From Lojkania enalia (lineage: Eukaryota; Ascomycota; Dothideomycetes; Pleosporales): 64,000 bases of DNA. Below the pieces are notes generated by a model. That model ran no database searches, was not told the DNA's origin, and worked only from the letters and a program-made list of their open reading frames with translations. Positions 1-11,235 of the stretch are shown piece by piece. The DNA is taken from NCBI GenBank assembly GCA_010094045.1, contig ML986663.1, forward strand, positions 1 through 64,000, given 5' to 3'. Made by a program: the position numbers and the translations under genes. How positions within the stretch are numbered: position 1 is the stretch's first letter; each line of letters begins with the position of its first letter.

Positions 1-480
1 CCCCCCCAAAAAAAAACCCCCCAGATTCCCACTTTCAACATGTTTGTGCCAGAAAAAAAAGAATCCCTGACTTTTTATCGTTAACCCCCTCTTCCTTCAT
101 CTAGCAACTAGTTTGCTCGCCGACCCAACCCACCACCAGAGATCACGAAAAGAAGAAAAGGACACACATCTACTACGCCATCCCGCGGCGTTTTTGACGA
201 GGACGGGAAAGGCCCATGACTCAGAAAAGAAGCAGACCAAAGCCATTCGCAACAGGTATGAATGACATTCGTATCATTTTCAGACGAGCAAATACTGCAG
301 GGAAGGGGGTTGTACATGTGGGCGTGAATCATCCAGGAGATCGACGCCGGCTTGAAATTCCAGAAAGGTTTGCGTCCCTCCAGATGGAACGTCTTGGTTC
401 CCAAGAGCGGAGAACAAACAGATGCCACGCAACGTGAGATAAAACATATAACATCGTTTCACATACAGCCCTCGCGGATA
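1..480. other. 3' flank of the GSK-3 gene, no gene seen
   Basis: The stretch opens with C and A homopolymer runs. It then holds only short, mutually overlapping open frames without recognisable domains. It lies downstream of the GSK-3 stop codon and probably contains its 3' UTR and poly(A) site. Confidence 0.6.
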
Positions 481-2015
481 TTAATCCAACCGCGCAATCA
501 TCTGCTCCTTCGTTAAGAGCTTGAAATTTGGCGATTCGAAATCTAGGCCACGGGCAGCAAGACCGGGTCGGACGTGTGGGGGCACCAGCTGTTGATTTAG
601 GTGCGGCGCGATTGAAAGTTCTGCAGGATATTAGCATTAACACTAAAATGAAAACAAGATGGAAGATGCTCCTGACCGTGAAGCGTGAAATTGAACAGGT
701 CCGGTAAATCCCTCGTCGCTCCGTTCGGATGACGCGAGTCGGGCAGTCGAGTACCGGGTTCCCTCAATTCGTCGAAAAATGGCTGTACCATTGCTTCAAT
801 GGCTGAGAGACGTTGAGTAGGCGTATATTCCAATAGTTTCGAAATCAGATCGATGGCACTTGGGTCGGCCTTCCGAAAAACCTGTGAGGGTGTAAGCGTT
901 ACCTAGAGGAAGAGGGTGGCTATCTCATACTTTGTTAAACGGATGGGGTTTGATCTGGGGAAACTTGTGCTCCATGTAGTTTGGATTCATTGTTCGGATC
1001 TGATCCCGCGTGGGCGTTCCAAGGACCTTTATGATTTCGACGAGCTGGTCAATGCCTGACTCGCCTGGGAATAGAGGCTGTCCAAGCATGAGTTCGGCCA
1101 TGACGCAGCCAGTGGACCAAACGTCTAGCGAGATTATCAGTTGAGGTTCACGGAGAGCGTCTGCAAACATATGACGTACCGATCTTCGTTGTGTAGTTGG
1201 TCGCCCCAAAAATCAGCTCGGGCGCACGGTAGTACCTGGAGCAAATATACGATACGTTAGGCTCATTCTCCACGAGAATCTTGGCACTGCCAAAATCGCA
1301 CAGCTTCAACACGCCTGTGGCCGGGTCAAGTAGTAGATTCTGCGGCTTGATATCCCTATGGCAGATGCCTTGTGAATGAATGTAAGCGAGGGAGCGGAAT
1401 AGCTGGTAGATGTAAAGTTTGACCTCCAGAATAGGCATGACTGTCTTCATCTTGTTGAAGTAGCGCGAGGCTCGGTATACAGTTTCCGGTACATATTCCA
1501 GCACGAGGTTAAGGTACACTTCGTCCTTCTGTGGAGTAAACAAATTAGCTGCGGCCGTTATGCCGCCATGCGGAATCGGGGTGTGACGTACACGCTCGCC
1601 ATTGTTGTAGAAGAAAGCTTTGAGCTCGACAATGTTGGGGTGTCGGACTATTCGCATGATCTGCAGTTCGCGGTTCTGCTCCAAATTAGCATGCTTGCGC
1701 GGCGCAACGTACGACAGTCACATGAGCCCACTCACCTTGAAGCGCTTGTCCTGAAGCACCCGCTTGATGGCCGCGTCCTCGCCACTAGGCGACAATTTCG
1801 TCTGGAAGACGACGCCGAACGATCCGTTGCCGACGATCTTGCATTGTGTGTAGGCCAGGTCTTTGTACTCGCCCGTCTCGCCGTCCTGCACTTTCTCACG
1901 AATGACCTCTGCGGGCATGTTAGCATTGCGGTGGGCGTGGGACGCTATAGGAGAGGAAGGAGAGCTCACCACCCATTCTCAGGGACGAGAAGGCCGAGGG
2001 CCTGTTCTGCGACAT
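481..2015 (-). CDS. Glycogen synthase kinase 3 family protein kinase
   Basis: This is a serine/threonine kinase of the GSK-3/shaggy family, acting in cytosol and nucleus in nutrient, stress and developmental signalling (family knowledge). Seven exons, read downward: 2015-1970, 1908-1736, 1675-1592, 1528-1180, 1124-931, 881-677 and 620-481. They sum to 1191 nt, or 396 aa, a normal length for fungal GSK-3. The start gives [15 protein letters not shown], which joins across intron 1 to [10 protein letters not shown]. Seen in order: the P-loop GNGSFG, the ATP-binding lysine in [24 protein letters not shown], and the activation-loop segment [14 protein letters not shown] carrying the GSK-3 regulatory tyrosine. 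The C-terminus is [11 protein letters not shown]. The ATG at 1918 lies inside intron 1 and is not the start. The upstream 5 kb is repeat-rich and gene-free. Identity is very secure; the exact paralogue symbol is not assigned. Confidence 0.96.
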
Positions 2016-2694
2016 TGTTCGGGGCGGCTAGGATGGGAGCACTCTGGGCGCGGCTTGCTATCGAGAGTAGGGTGGGCTGTAGTTGAGGAGGTCGTGGCAG
2101 GAGCGTCGAGTCTTGGAGAGGAGGTCCGTCGTGGGCGAGCGAAGCCGTGTGCGCAGAGAGGACAGAGGGTGGAGCGGTCGTGTGTGGCGTTAGGTAGGGC
2201 AGGCGGGCGGTCAAATGATGCGCCCAAGCCCTGGAAGTGGTTGTTGAGTGCGGTGGCAGGTGGGTGGCTTGTCGCGCTAAGAGGAAGGCAGAGACAACAC
2301 GAAGCGGGCGGGGCTTGGGGGAGCTGTCTGGCGGAGCAGCGGTCGCGCGAGGGGCCTGACAAGTAAGTAATTGAGCTCGAGGGCGTGCAGGAGAGCAGTG
2401 AAGTCGGGGCCGGGGTTGAGGGAGAGGGAGCGAAGTGACAGAGGCGGGAGGCGGGATGCGGGATGGATGATGATGATGCTGCTGCTGCTGGGCCTGGCGT
2501 ACGGCGGGGTTGAGTTTGAGCTAGCAAGTGATCACGGGCAGCTGCTGGAACCGTGGTCGAACCGTCAGACCCTCACCCAGCGCTGGCGGCTTCTGGAGCG
2601 GCGGCGCCGGCAGTGCAACCGGGCGCGGGCGGCGAGGAGGAGCAGCAGCAGTAGGCTGGAGGGGCGGAGAGGAGAGGGGAGGACTGAGCTGCGA

Positions 2695-2744
2695 GGAGGA
2701 GGAGGAGCAGCAGCAGCAGCAGCGGCAGCAACAGCAGCAGCACG
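2695..2744. repeat. GAG/CAG triplet repeat
   Basis: Imperfect GGA units run into AGC/GCA triplets in the presumed leader or promoter of the GSK-3 gene, about 0.7 kb upstream of its ATG. It creates spurious poly-Ala, poly-Gln and poly-Ser frames on both strands. Confidence 0.8.
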
Positions 2745-3040
2745 GCGGAGAGGTGTGCCTGGAGAGTGCGCGAGGTGTCGAAGAGGATGGCAGGCTGGGC
2801 GCAGGGCGGGTGCTTTTGCTTGGTTCCCCTCCCTTCAATACTGTAATAATGGACCAGACGCAGGCAGCCCGATCCGCTCGCCGCACCGCTTGAGCAGCGA
2901 CGAGCAGCAGTAGTGCCTGCTTCCAACAGACCACGCAGCAACAACGACAATGACAGACAAGAACCCCGGGGGGGAGACTCAAGAGCCAGAGCCAGAGAGC
3001 AGAGAGAAGGCGAAGGGGAAGAAAGAAAGGCCACGCACAG

Positions 3041-3065
3041 GAGGTTAGGTTAGGTAGGTTAGGTG
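3041..3065. repeat. Short TTAGG-like interstitial repeat
   Basis: Four imperfect copies of GGTTA/GGTA follow one another. They resemble but do not equal the fungal telomere unit TTAGGG. The patch is short and in unique surroundings, so it is most likely a simple repeat rather than a healed telomere. Confidence 0.5.
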
Positions 3066-3669
3066 TTGGCCGAGAGCTTCTTCTTTCTTGGAGCAGTAGT
3101 TGCAGTTGCAGTACGAGTATGTAGCAGCAGCAGAGCAGGGCCGTCCTGGACTTTTGTTCCTGCTCAAGACGCTCTTGCTTGTATGTGATGCGCTGCGCTG
3201 CGGACACGTGAACACCAGCACTTCTTTCACTCCGCCTGCGCCTAGGGGTGTGACCACTCCGAACCAGCCAGTAGTGGCCACTCCAGGGACCCCAAACTGG
3301 CCCAAGGTAAGCCAGCAGCCCACAGGCCGGCCTGCGACCTGGCGCGCGTGTGGCTTGGAACTGCTCGGACTCAAACGGGACCTCCAATATCACGTCCGCC
3401 CCAGCAATTGATTCAACTGCGCGGCCATTGGCACCCGCGCGCCATCGCATTTGGCCAGCGTGGGCCCCAGCATCATAATGACCGTCAGAACCAGACGACG
3501 ACGATGCTCCAGCGTCTTCGCTCGGCCGGCTGATGAGCTCAGTAGTCAGTCGTCGGCCGCCCTGTACAGCAGCCGTCGCCGCCCGCCGAGCTTTGGACGC
3601 CAATCTCCCCACTGCATGGATGCATCTTCGCTCGCCTGCAGCCCACAACCCACAATGTAGCAGGTAGTG

Positions 3670-3692
3670 GTATGTATGTATGTATGTATGTA
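3670..3692. repeat. TATG tetranucleotide microsatellite
   Basis: About five and a half tandem TATG/GTAT units lie in the GSK-3 upstream region. No coding role is seen. Confidence 0.85.
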
Positions 3693-5948
3693 CGATAGCT
3701 CGACGACGGCATCTTCTCCGCGAACACTCGTCGACGAACACGGCAACGCATAGCACGCACGCACACAAACCCACTTGTTTGCCTGCTTGCACGTCTGCTG
3801 GAGAGGAGAGGATAGCTCGTGGCCAGCATCCCGTCTGTATGTAGATCGACTGCAGCCGTCGTGCCATGATTGCAGATAATACCTCCGTCCAGTGTCGCGC
3901 GCCGGCTGCTCCAGGGCAAGATAATGTCCATTTCCAGGATGGGGGCGCGAATTGGAGCAGGCATTTTATTTGCACGACGGCCTGGTCAATCAACGCAGCC
4001 CGCCTCGTTCTCGTCATATTTTCTGTGGGCTTGCACACATGCACTCGTCCCGCGCCATCCTCCCAGGTCCACATTACGAGCCCTCACCTGACCCTCCTGC
4101 GTCTATGCCCGCCCTTGGACTTGGAGCCCCTCCTTCAGCGACGGCGCCAAGTGGCTCCCGAAAGCGCGTACCGGAGGCTGCCCGAGCATGGTTGTCCCTG
4201 CCGGGCCGCCAATCGCTGCAGAGCCTCTCCGAGGCTTCGTTTTTTCTGCGCGATGGGGCCTTGGTGCTTGTGTGCGCGCCTCGCGAGCCTCTCCGTTCCT
4301 GAGCGATGGTGTGGGCGTCAAACGGCGCCGCTATGGCCGGCTTGTTGAGCCCCGCGAGCCCGAAGGAGATGGCCCAAAGGGGTGGTTGCACACTCAAGTT
4401 CAGATACTGCGGCCCTTGGACAGATCGAGCCAAACGTGCAGTCAGCCCCCGGCCGTCATGGCAAAAGAGCTGCCGCCGATGGGTGCTTGTGCACTCTTAA
4501 GCTTGCCGGCATCCACCACAACTGGGGCGCTGCGTCCGTATGGCGATTATTCGCAATCACCACACACGATCACGGCGAAAGAAGTTGAGAATACTACAAG
4601 AGACACGACTACCGCGCCTAATGCCTCACGGACAGCAAACGGCGGCTCTGTGCTGGAAGCTCCCTTTCGTCTGTCAGGATTGTTGGCATGTTGCATTCTG
4701 TGTGCAGTCTGTCCTAGCTAGCACAGTGCCAGTGTCCTATTTCTAGCTCCCCAAAGCGATGACCTCGCTCATCTAGGTCGCACAGCACGTGCCGCCAGGC
4801 GAGGTCGACTACATACTACTGAGCGCGCTCGCGTACAGCAGCTGCAGATCCACGTTCAAGCCGCCGAGGCAAGATTATGCGAGCTTCGAAATGGAGCAAG
4901 CCTTCTGAGGAAACAGCTGAAACATCTACCATCAATCTTCGAGCCTTTGCGCGCAGAAATTCATGCCAAAGTGAATTAGATACTGAGGCGGGCCACTATA
5001 CGTCAATCTGCAGCTGTAGCGTCACGGGCCTGTGCCTGGGCAAGCATGGTTCAGCCTAGCCGACGCCAATAGTACTCGAGTGATATCCCCCCCTTTTGAA
5101 GTAGCTACATGTACACGTGATGGTTAGAGAAAACCTCCGCCTCGGAGCCGTAGAGCCTTTTGCCGACGCTAGGACGTAAAACCTGGCACACACTCATGCT
5201 ATAGCTCAATTAACGCCCGTCCCAGATCAAACAGATCCTAAGCCACCAGTAGTGGTCCATAAGAGAGCCACTACTTGCATACCTACGCCCAGCATACTTC
5301 GAAGAATTCCGGGTCTCGTCTGGAGGACAGCCGGCAAGCCAGCTAGTCAATTTCCGGGCCTCCCACCTTGATTTACATATGTATGATTTTCCATCAGCAC
5401 ATAGTGTTTAGTTGCCGCATGTCTCGCATGCCAGAAAGCCAACCTACCCTGTCGATCCCCGCCTCAGCCCTGTGGGAGCGCCCTTTTTTTTTTTTTTTTT
5501 GTTTTTCACAGGTCCAACCACGTTCCACCGCCCACAACAAGCTCAGCGTGATGGCCCGCGGCGCACGACAGTACATACTTTGTCCAACCCCATCTTTGTC
5601 CGCCCGTCGAACATGTTCGGAGGTGCCGTTTGCGTGCGGTGTGTTCGGGATCATGCAGTGCCAGGCATCGTTATGCATGACGGTGGATAATTATATCTAG
5701 GAGTTTTCCACCTTTGTACGGGGGAGTTGGTTTGTGGAACGAATACACGGCGTTCGTGGATGGCGCGTTTTTCTATATTTGGGATGTGGTGAGGGTAGAC
5801 GTCCGCGGCAGGATCTCGAGGAACGGGCGGGTGATCTCGCGGTCGGTGGAGGATTGTTTCATGTTGAAAAGACAGATAGATATATACAATATACATACAT
5901 ACAATACGAGTTAAATACTATACTTGTCAACATATATGGGCCACGACA

Positions 5949-5997
5949 CCACCATCATCATCATCACCATCACCACCACCACCACCACCACCACCAC
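5949..5997. repeat. CAC/CAT trinucleotide microsatellite
   Basis: About sixteen CAC or CAT triplets in a row generate a histidine run in one frame. The surrounding frame has no domain or conserved context, so I read it as a non-coding microsatellite. Confidence 0.85.
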
Positions 5998-7012
5998 GCT
6001 TGGTTCCAACTCTGGTGGATAGTGCACTGGGAACTGGCTTGATCATCCGCTAAGGCTGGAGCTGTTCTTTATTTTGGTCTACGTACAGTATGACGGAGGT
6101 TGCTGGTACTATTTCTGGGAGTAGGACGGGGCATCCCAAGGATTGTGCGGCAAATGCTTTCGGCCGCTCAGAAGCAGAAGCCGACCCAAGTTGTCAATAG
6201 AATACGTAAACATATTCCCCAAACAGATAGAGGACGTCAAGATAGCCGCAGAAGTAGATAAAGTAGCGAATGCCAAAGTACCTACAATCCTCCGGCAAAA
6301 AAAAGTGCCATTTAGTGCTGTGTTACTTGGACTTATCCCAACTTATATCCTTGAGCGTTCATTGCATTCGAAACGCGATCCCAGCCCAGCAAATACCAAG
6401 CGGCTATCATGTTCCAACTCGAACACTGCAAGACGCCAGACACCGCCCTCGCTCCACCCGTCTCAGATCCCTCCCGTCATACCCGCGGGACTCGGGAGGA
6501 CGTGGTAGCGGCTTTATCGTACACCGGGCTAGTCGGTTGTGCTTGCTCTCTATGACCAATGCGTTTGGAATCGGACACCCGACGGCAGATAACGACTCTG
6601 CTGTGCTACCGATGAGCGAGGCAGCATTATTAATGGGTGTTGAGAAGGAGAATAGAAGAGTGGCTAATGAATTTGTGGAATGAAACTTGTTGGACTTGCG
6701 CCCTGTCTGTCTGTATGTTTGTCTAGCTAGCTGACTAGTTAGCTAACGGCTCCTGGACCCTGTCACAGCTAGGCTGCACGGGGAATGTTTGGCTGCAGAG
6801 GGGTAGGGCTTGGGTAGCTATGTTCGCCTATTATGTGAGATGCTATTATGTGAGATGCTTGTGAGAAGCGCTAGGTGTTGGCTGGGGAGGTTAGTTACGA
6901 GGTTTGGATTTGAACATTGGGGAAAGAGAGGGGAAGAGCGCATGCCGAAGATAGATTCGGACGTATTTTGGTGCAGGCTGGAAACATCCAAAGTGTAAAG
7001 TCCGAGTTAGTA

Positions 7013-7048
7013 ACGTACCTTACAAGCGAGCGGTCCACCCCATCACCA
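7013..7048 (+). repeat. Left terminal inverted repeat of the Pogo-type element
   Basis: The sequence matches the reverse complement of the right end (8518-8567), apart from a roughly 15-base insertion in the right copy. It is preceded by TA. Confidence 0.88.
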
Positions 7049-8517
7049 AAACGCGACACCTGAGCTTTCAACAACGATGCAACGACGAAACAATAAAAAT
7101 ACAGCCCAAAACGAGAATCAAGTAAACTTAGCCCTCTTAGCTACTAAAAGAGGCTAAATAAATAGCGAAAGACGCGCTGCTTCAATATTTAACACGATTC
7201 GAACAACCGTACGCTGACAACGCGCCGGAATCCGCTCACGGCGTGATTATAAGCCTAACTCGAAGAGACTGACGAAACCTGAAGAGGAGGTTATTGTTCA
7301 ATACATACTTGACCTGGATTCGCGAGGATTTGCGCCTACCTTAGCTGCTATACGAGACATAGCTAATAGCTTGCTTGCTAAGCGCGGTATGGGCCAGATT
7401 GGCATACATTAGCCTAGGAACTTTATTAGACGCACTCCTGAGCTTAAGACACGCCTAAATCGGCCTTATAATCACCAGAGAGCTCTATGCAAAGATCCTA
7501 AGGTAATTAAAGGCTGGTTTAAGCTTATACGGCGTACTAAGGAGAAGTATAGTATTGTAGATAAGGATATATACAACTTCAACGAATCTAGCTTTTAAAT
7601 AGGCATTATCTTGTTGTAACTAGTTGTTACAGGTATAGAGAGACGTAATCGACTAAAGGTAATTTAATTAGGTAATTATAAATGGATTTCAGTAATTTAG
7701 GGGATTAATGCTGCTAGCTGTAAGGGTATATATACTATTCTACACCCATGATCAGCAATATTGATCATTCGTACCTTTTGGTTGCAGTAGCGCAGTGGTG
7801 TAGAGCCGTGCTTCTGACACTATATTACAAAACTTAAGTTCTTTCCAGCCATTAAAGCTGCTTTTAATATATTAATTATAAAGGATAATATCTATACAAG
7901 CTTTTAAGGAGTTGGTCTAGCCCTGTTTAATCTAGAAGTAGTACTTTTAAAGCTTGATATAAAGCTTCGTACGCTAATACTACTAGTATAAAATAATACC
8001 CTATGGGAAGTAAAAATACCAAGTAACGCGCGCGAGCTAGAAGCTTAATTAACATTAATTTATAATCGGATTTAAAGGGATATAAGCTCTTCGCCAGCTT
8101 CTATTATTAAGAAGCTAAATCAGCTTAAAAAAAGCTCTATAAAAGCAATGCATCAGATCGGGTTAATGCATAATAAAATCGTCAGCCTTTAAGAAGCGAA
8201 TAAAGTAGTAATAAAACGGAAACAGTAGAAAAAAAGGCGGATTTAAGCGCAAGGGACCCTAATAAAAGTATAAGGAGAGATGATTATTGCTGAAAAGGAT
8301 GATAAGGAGGAAACTCGGGCTATAATACGCCAATTTGGGGTGTGATCAGGTACAAGCGGACAGCGTAAAGCACGCTGTAGCTGCTGCGGCAAGACTGGGC
8401 ATAATTCTCGTACATGCCAGAAGGATGCAGAGGTTTCTGTAGAATAATCGCGCAAGTTGTAAATTGCTATTATATTACTTGGTTGTTGAGCTATACGTAT
8501 ATAAAGGTTGAAAAAGT

Positions 8518-8567
8518 TGATGGGGTGGACCGCTCGCTTGTATGGGCCGCTCGCTTGTAAGGTACGT
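8518..8567 (-). repeat. Right terminal inverted repeat with internal duplication
   Basis: Inverted copy of 7013-7048. The motif CGCTCGCTTGTA appears twice (8531-8542 and 8549-8560), so the right terminus is longer than the left. It is followed by TA. Confidence 0.85.
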
Positions 8568-8958
8568 TATATTAGTATTCACGTTCCAATATAGATAGAA
8601 GTTATCAGATTGTTCGTGCATAACGATATCGTAGCTGACCAAGGCGGAAAGCCCCATAGCACTACTCAAGTATAATGTACTGGATAGCTGGGGCATGAGC
8701 AAGCGATCATCAACTCGCCAAACTGGAAGGCAGTCAGCAGGCTAAGACGGCTGCATTATATTGAAAGCGACAAGTCATTCCCAAGTCACGGTAGGTTGTC
8801 TCGATAGGGGTCCTGAATCCCTGCTCTACCCAGCGAACTAACTGTCCTTTGAATATTGGGCTTAGCTCAGTTGAGTGAGTGTCTATTTCCAGTTCATGCA
8901 AAAGCCTAAATGGCTCGAATATCCCTTCAGGGACACATCTAAACGCAAACCTCAAAAC

Positions 8959-11026
8959 TCAATCGTACTCGAGACGAACCTTCTTCCCCTTCCTCTTATT
9001 GCCCTTAAAATGCTTCTTCCCATTCATCTTCAAATCATTCGGATCGACGTCCTTCTCTAGCGCCATCATAGTCTTCAATTTCCTGCCTGATAGTTGTTTC
9101 CCCTGCTCACTATACTGGTGATGGAACGGCATGCTCATATACCCATTCCCCTGACCCGGGGCAAAAAACTTCTTGTCTAATCTAGTCGACTTCTCACCTT
9201 GGATAGGCGGAAAGGGAATCATGTCCCGATCTGCCTCCATGAGCGAGGGATCCTCTGTCCCGGTAAAGGAAGAAGAGGCAGCGATGGAAGCAAGATGAGC
9301 ACGCCGTTTTACGGGGAGGTGTGCTGCGTCGTAGAGTTCGCGGTTGAAGTATTTGGCATCGATTGGTGGGTCGATGGGTGGTGGATGGCAGAAGAGTAGT
9401 TTGCCCTTCACGTAGTCTTTCAGGACGTACCGCGCTGCTCGAGACTCGTCGGGCTGGCCTTGGCCTTGGGTACTAAAGCCTCGGGCGGTAGCGTAGGCGC
9501 GGAGAAGTTCTTCGGCGGTAGGGACGCCGGTACCGCCTTCTTCGAGGGGTCGGGTGTGGATTTTCATGCCGTAGATTGCTTCTAGGAACGGCTGGGGTAT
9601 CCGTTGAGCTACGAGCGCGGCCGGGCCTGTGTATTCTCGTAGTTGGTCAATGGGCAAAACGCCAGAGCAGACGAGCTCGGCTTTTGTGGTTGCGAAGTTG
9701 GGGAATACAAGACCAGGGCAATCGCACAGGACGACCTGGTCACTGAGGTGGATGGTTTGGAAGTGCTTTGTTTTACCAGGCGTCATTGACACAGAAACTT
9801 TCTTTGCACCAACCAGTGCGTTGATGGTTGAAGACTTTCCTACGTTGGGGTAACCGACCAGACCGATTTGAGTTTTGCGAGGGCTACCATCCGGTCCAGT
9901 GTCGATGTCGGGAGCATGTTCTAGGAATAGTGATTCCAACTCGTCTGTAGTCAATATCCTAGTTTGTTCTTCGTCTGCTGATAAATTAACACCTTCTCCC
10001 GGAGCATCAACTGTCTCTTCATCGGCCCACTCTTCCTCCTCTTCCTCTTCCTCTTCCTCTTCCTCTTGTATATTGATCTTCTTGGCCTCCTTCGCTAGCT
10101 GGTCTCCCTCAACGTCAGTTTCCTCCTCGACATCATTGTCATTTAAGTAGCTATCTGCTCCATCGCCTTCTCTGAATTGCCTAGCCTCATTCATCTCCTT
10201 GGCTAGCTCAGCCGAGAAAAATCGGAAGTTGATTCCAGTCTCGACGAAATAGTCCGCCCATGCTTGACGTTGCTCCAAAGTCATCATATCCGCTTTATTT
10301 ACTAGCAATAAATTGTTCTTCCGGGAATCTACTTCCTTTACATAATGCTCTAGATCTTCGGATCGGAAGAGGAGAGGGTTGCGAGCATCCACGATTTGCA
10401 CTACCAAGTCCGACCGCTCAATAACTCGCCAAAGTTGTCTCCAAACTTCAAGATTTCGTTCGAACGGAGTCATAAGCAGATCATTATTTTCTTGCAGTTC
10501 GGCTAATCCTCTCCTCCACTGCAACAGTGACTCTCTCTCCCGTGTGTCGAGTTGCTGTGGGGTGGTATGCTCGTCCCATGGCGGTCGCCTCGGCACTGTC
10601 AAACGCTGCCTATTTTCACGATGCTTTCGTACAGCTGCTCGCTCCTCCGCCGCTGATAGTAAGTACGGGTTTTTCTGGTCCTTGTGTATAATCTTGACAT
10701 TGTTGAGCTTTTCGGCTGTGAAGTCTGTCCCAGCAAGTTCGGCGGTCGACAGAAATTCGTCGAGGGCGGCTTGTTCGGTAACAGAGCGCATCTTCATCCA
10801 TGCTGCCTCTTTCTTCGGGTTGGTGACATACTACGCGGAAATATTAGCATAGTTCCATGAGGCAGCTAAGTGCATCGCATACGGTTTCTCCATTGGCGCC
10901 CGTCCTTTGAATGCCCTCTGCTTGATAATTGCCTCTTCGCATATCCGCGCCTTTACCCTTCCCAAACCGGTCGTTCATCAGGCTGTTGCCTAGCCCGACG
11001 CTCTTTTTCGACTTTGCCAACACCAT
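8959..11026 (-). CDS. LSG1: LSG1-like GTPase, 60S ribosomal subunit maturation
   Basis: A cytoplasmic circularly permuted GTPase of the YlqF/Lsg1 family. Yeast Lsg1 releases the export adaptor Nmd3 from pre-60S subunits. Two exons: 11026-10883 and 10830-8959, 2016 nt, 671 aa. The chosen ATG gives MVLAKSKKSVGLGNSLMNDR; an earlier in-frame ATG at 11116 adds 30 residues that do not look family-like. The splice joins GET to YVTNPKKEAAW, then MKMRSVTEQAALDEFLSTAELAGTDF. Permuted order is visible: DARNP (about 199), NKAD (G4, about 225), then GYPNVGKSS (G1, about 371) and DCPG (G3, about 410). A poly-glutamate tract is encoded near 10030-10065. The C-terminus is Lys-rich (GKKHFKGNKRKGKK). The gene is divergent from LTV1. 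Confidence 0.95.
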
Positions 11027-11235
11027 ATTGGGCGATTTTTGGGGGTATACCACGAAATCGTGTGCTGTCCTCGGACGTGAGGGGTAATTGTAGAGATGGG
11101 AGTCGCCCCGCGTCATTCACTCTCGCCTAAATTTTTTGGAACGACGACCAACATTTTTGTCAGCGCTTTCCTCCACTTTCTACCTCGAACTTAGGATCCG
11201 CAACCACATTTCAAAGCACACTCGCAGCTGCAAAC
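11027..11235. promoter_or_regulatory. Bidirectional promoter gap between LSG1 and LTV1
   Basis: Only 209 bp separate the start codons of LSG1 (minus) and LTV1 (plus), so 5' UTRs and promoters must share this space. I see no clear TATA box. Co-regulation is inferred, not shown. Confidence 0.7.

Larger units (their letters stand above)
2016..7010. other. Long gene-free 5' flank of GSK-3
   Basis: About 5 kb contains no frame with a recognisable domain. The part nearest GSK-3 (2.0-4.8 kb) is GC-rich, with purine-rich runs, CAG/GAG repeats, a TTAGG-like patch and a TATG microsatellite. Long open frames on both strands here translate to Ser/Cys/Arg-rich low-complexity peptide and are compositional artefacts. 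The part from 4.8 to 7.0 kb is more balanced and holds a T17 tract (5484-5500) and a CAC/CAT microsatellite. The proximal part is likely promoter plus long 5' UTR for GSK-3. CACGTG hexamers occur near 3206, 4784 and 5113, but I cannot assign a factor. Confidence 0.5.
7013..8567 (+). mobile_element. Decayed Fot1/Pogo-type (Tc1-mariner) DNA transposon
   Basis: The element is bounded by inverted termini of about 33 bp beginning ACGTACCTTACAAGCGAGCG and flanked by TA on both sides (7011-7012, 8568-8569), the target duplication of this superfamily. Between them the plus strand decodes, with many stops and shifts, into a Pogo/Fot1 transposase: an N-terminal HTH part (LTKPEEEVIVQYILDLDSRG, about 7265), KVIKGWFKLIRRTKEKY followed by YNFNESSF (about 7500-7600), GINAA (about 7700), then FFPAIKAAFN, GVGLALFN and KLDIKLRT (7847-7970), and a C-terminal zinc-knuckle remnant with CSCCGKTGHNSRTC (about 8380-8410). 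The central DDE segment expected between 7740 and 7845 is missing. The right end carries a duplicated CGCTCGCTTGTA. The copy is AT-rich and non-functional. No intact transposase remains. Confidence 0.9.

Noticed and set aside
3041..3065. Possible interstitial telomere
   Set aside because: Only four imperfect GGTTA-like units, not TTAGGG, and no break in gene content around it.
2521..4074. Open frame of 517 codons on the minus strand
   Set aside because: Composition-driven: Ser/Cys/Arg/Leu-rich low complexity across CAG repeats, no domain, and equally open frames on the other strand.
5734..6042. Frame with a long histidine run
   Set aside because: The histidines come from a CAC/CAT microsatellite; the rest has no protein-like features.
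7780..7850. tRNA-like A box (TAGCGCAGTGG) with a weak B box, suggesting a SINE in the Pogo relic
   Set aside because: The supposed B-box part reads as transposase (ITKLKFFPAIKAAF), so the match is more likely chance at a deletion junction.
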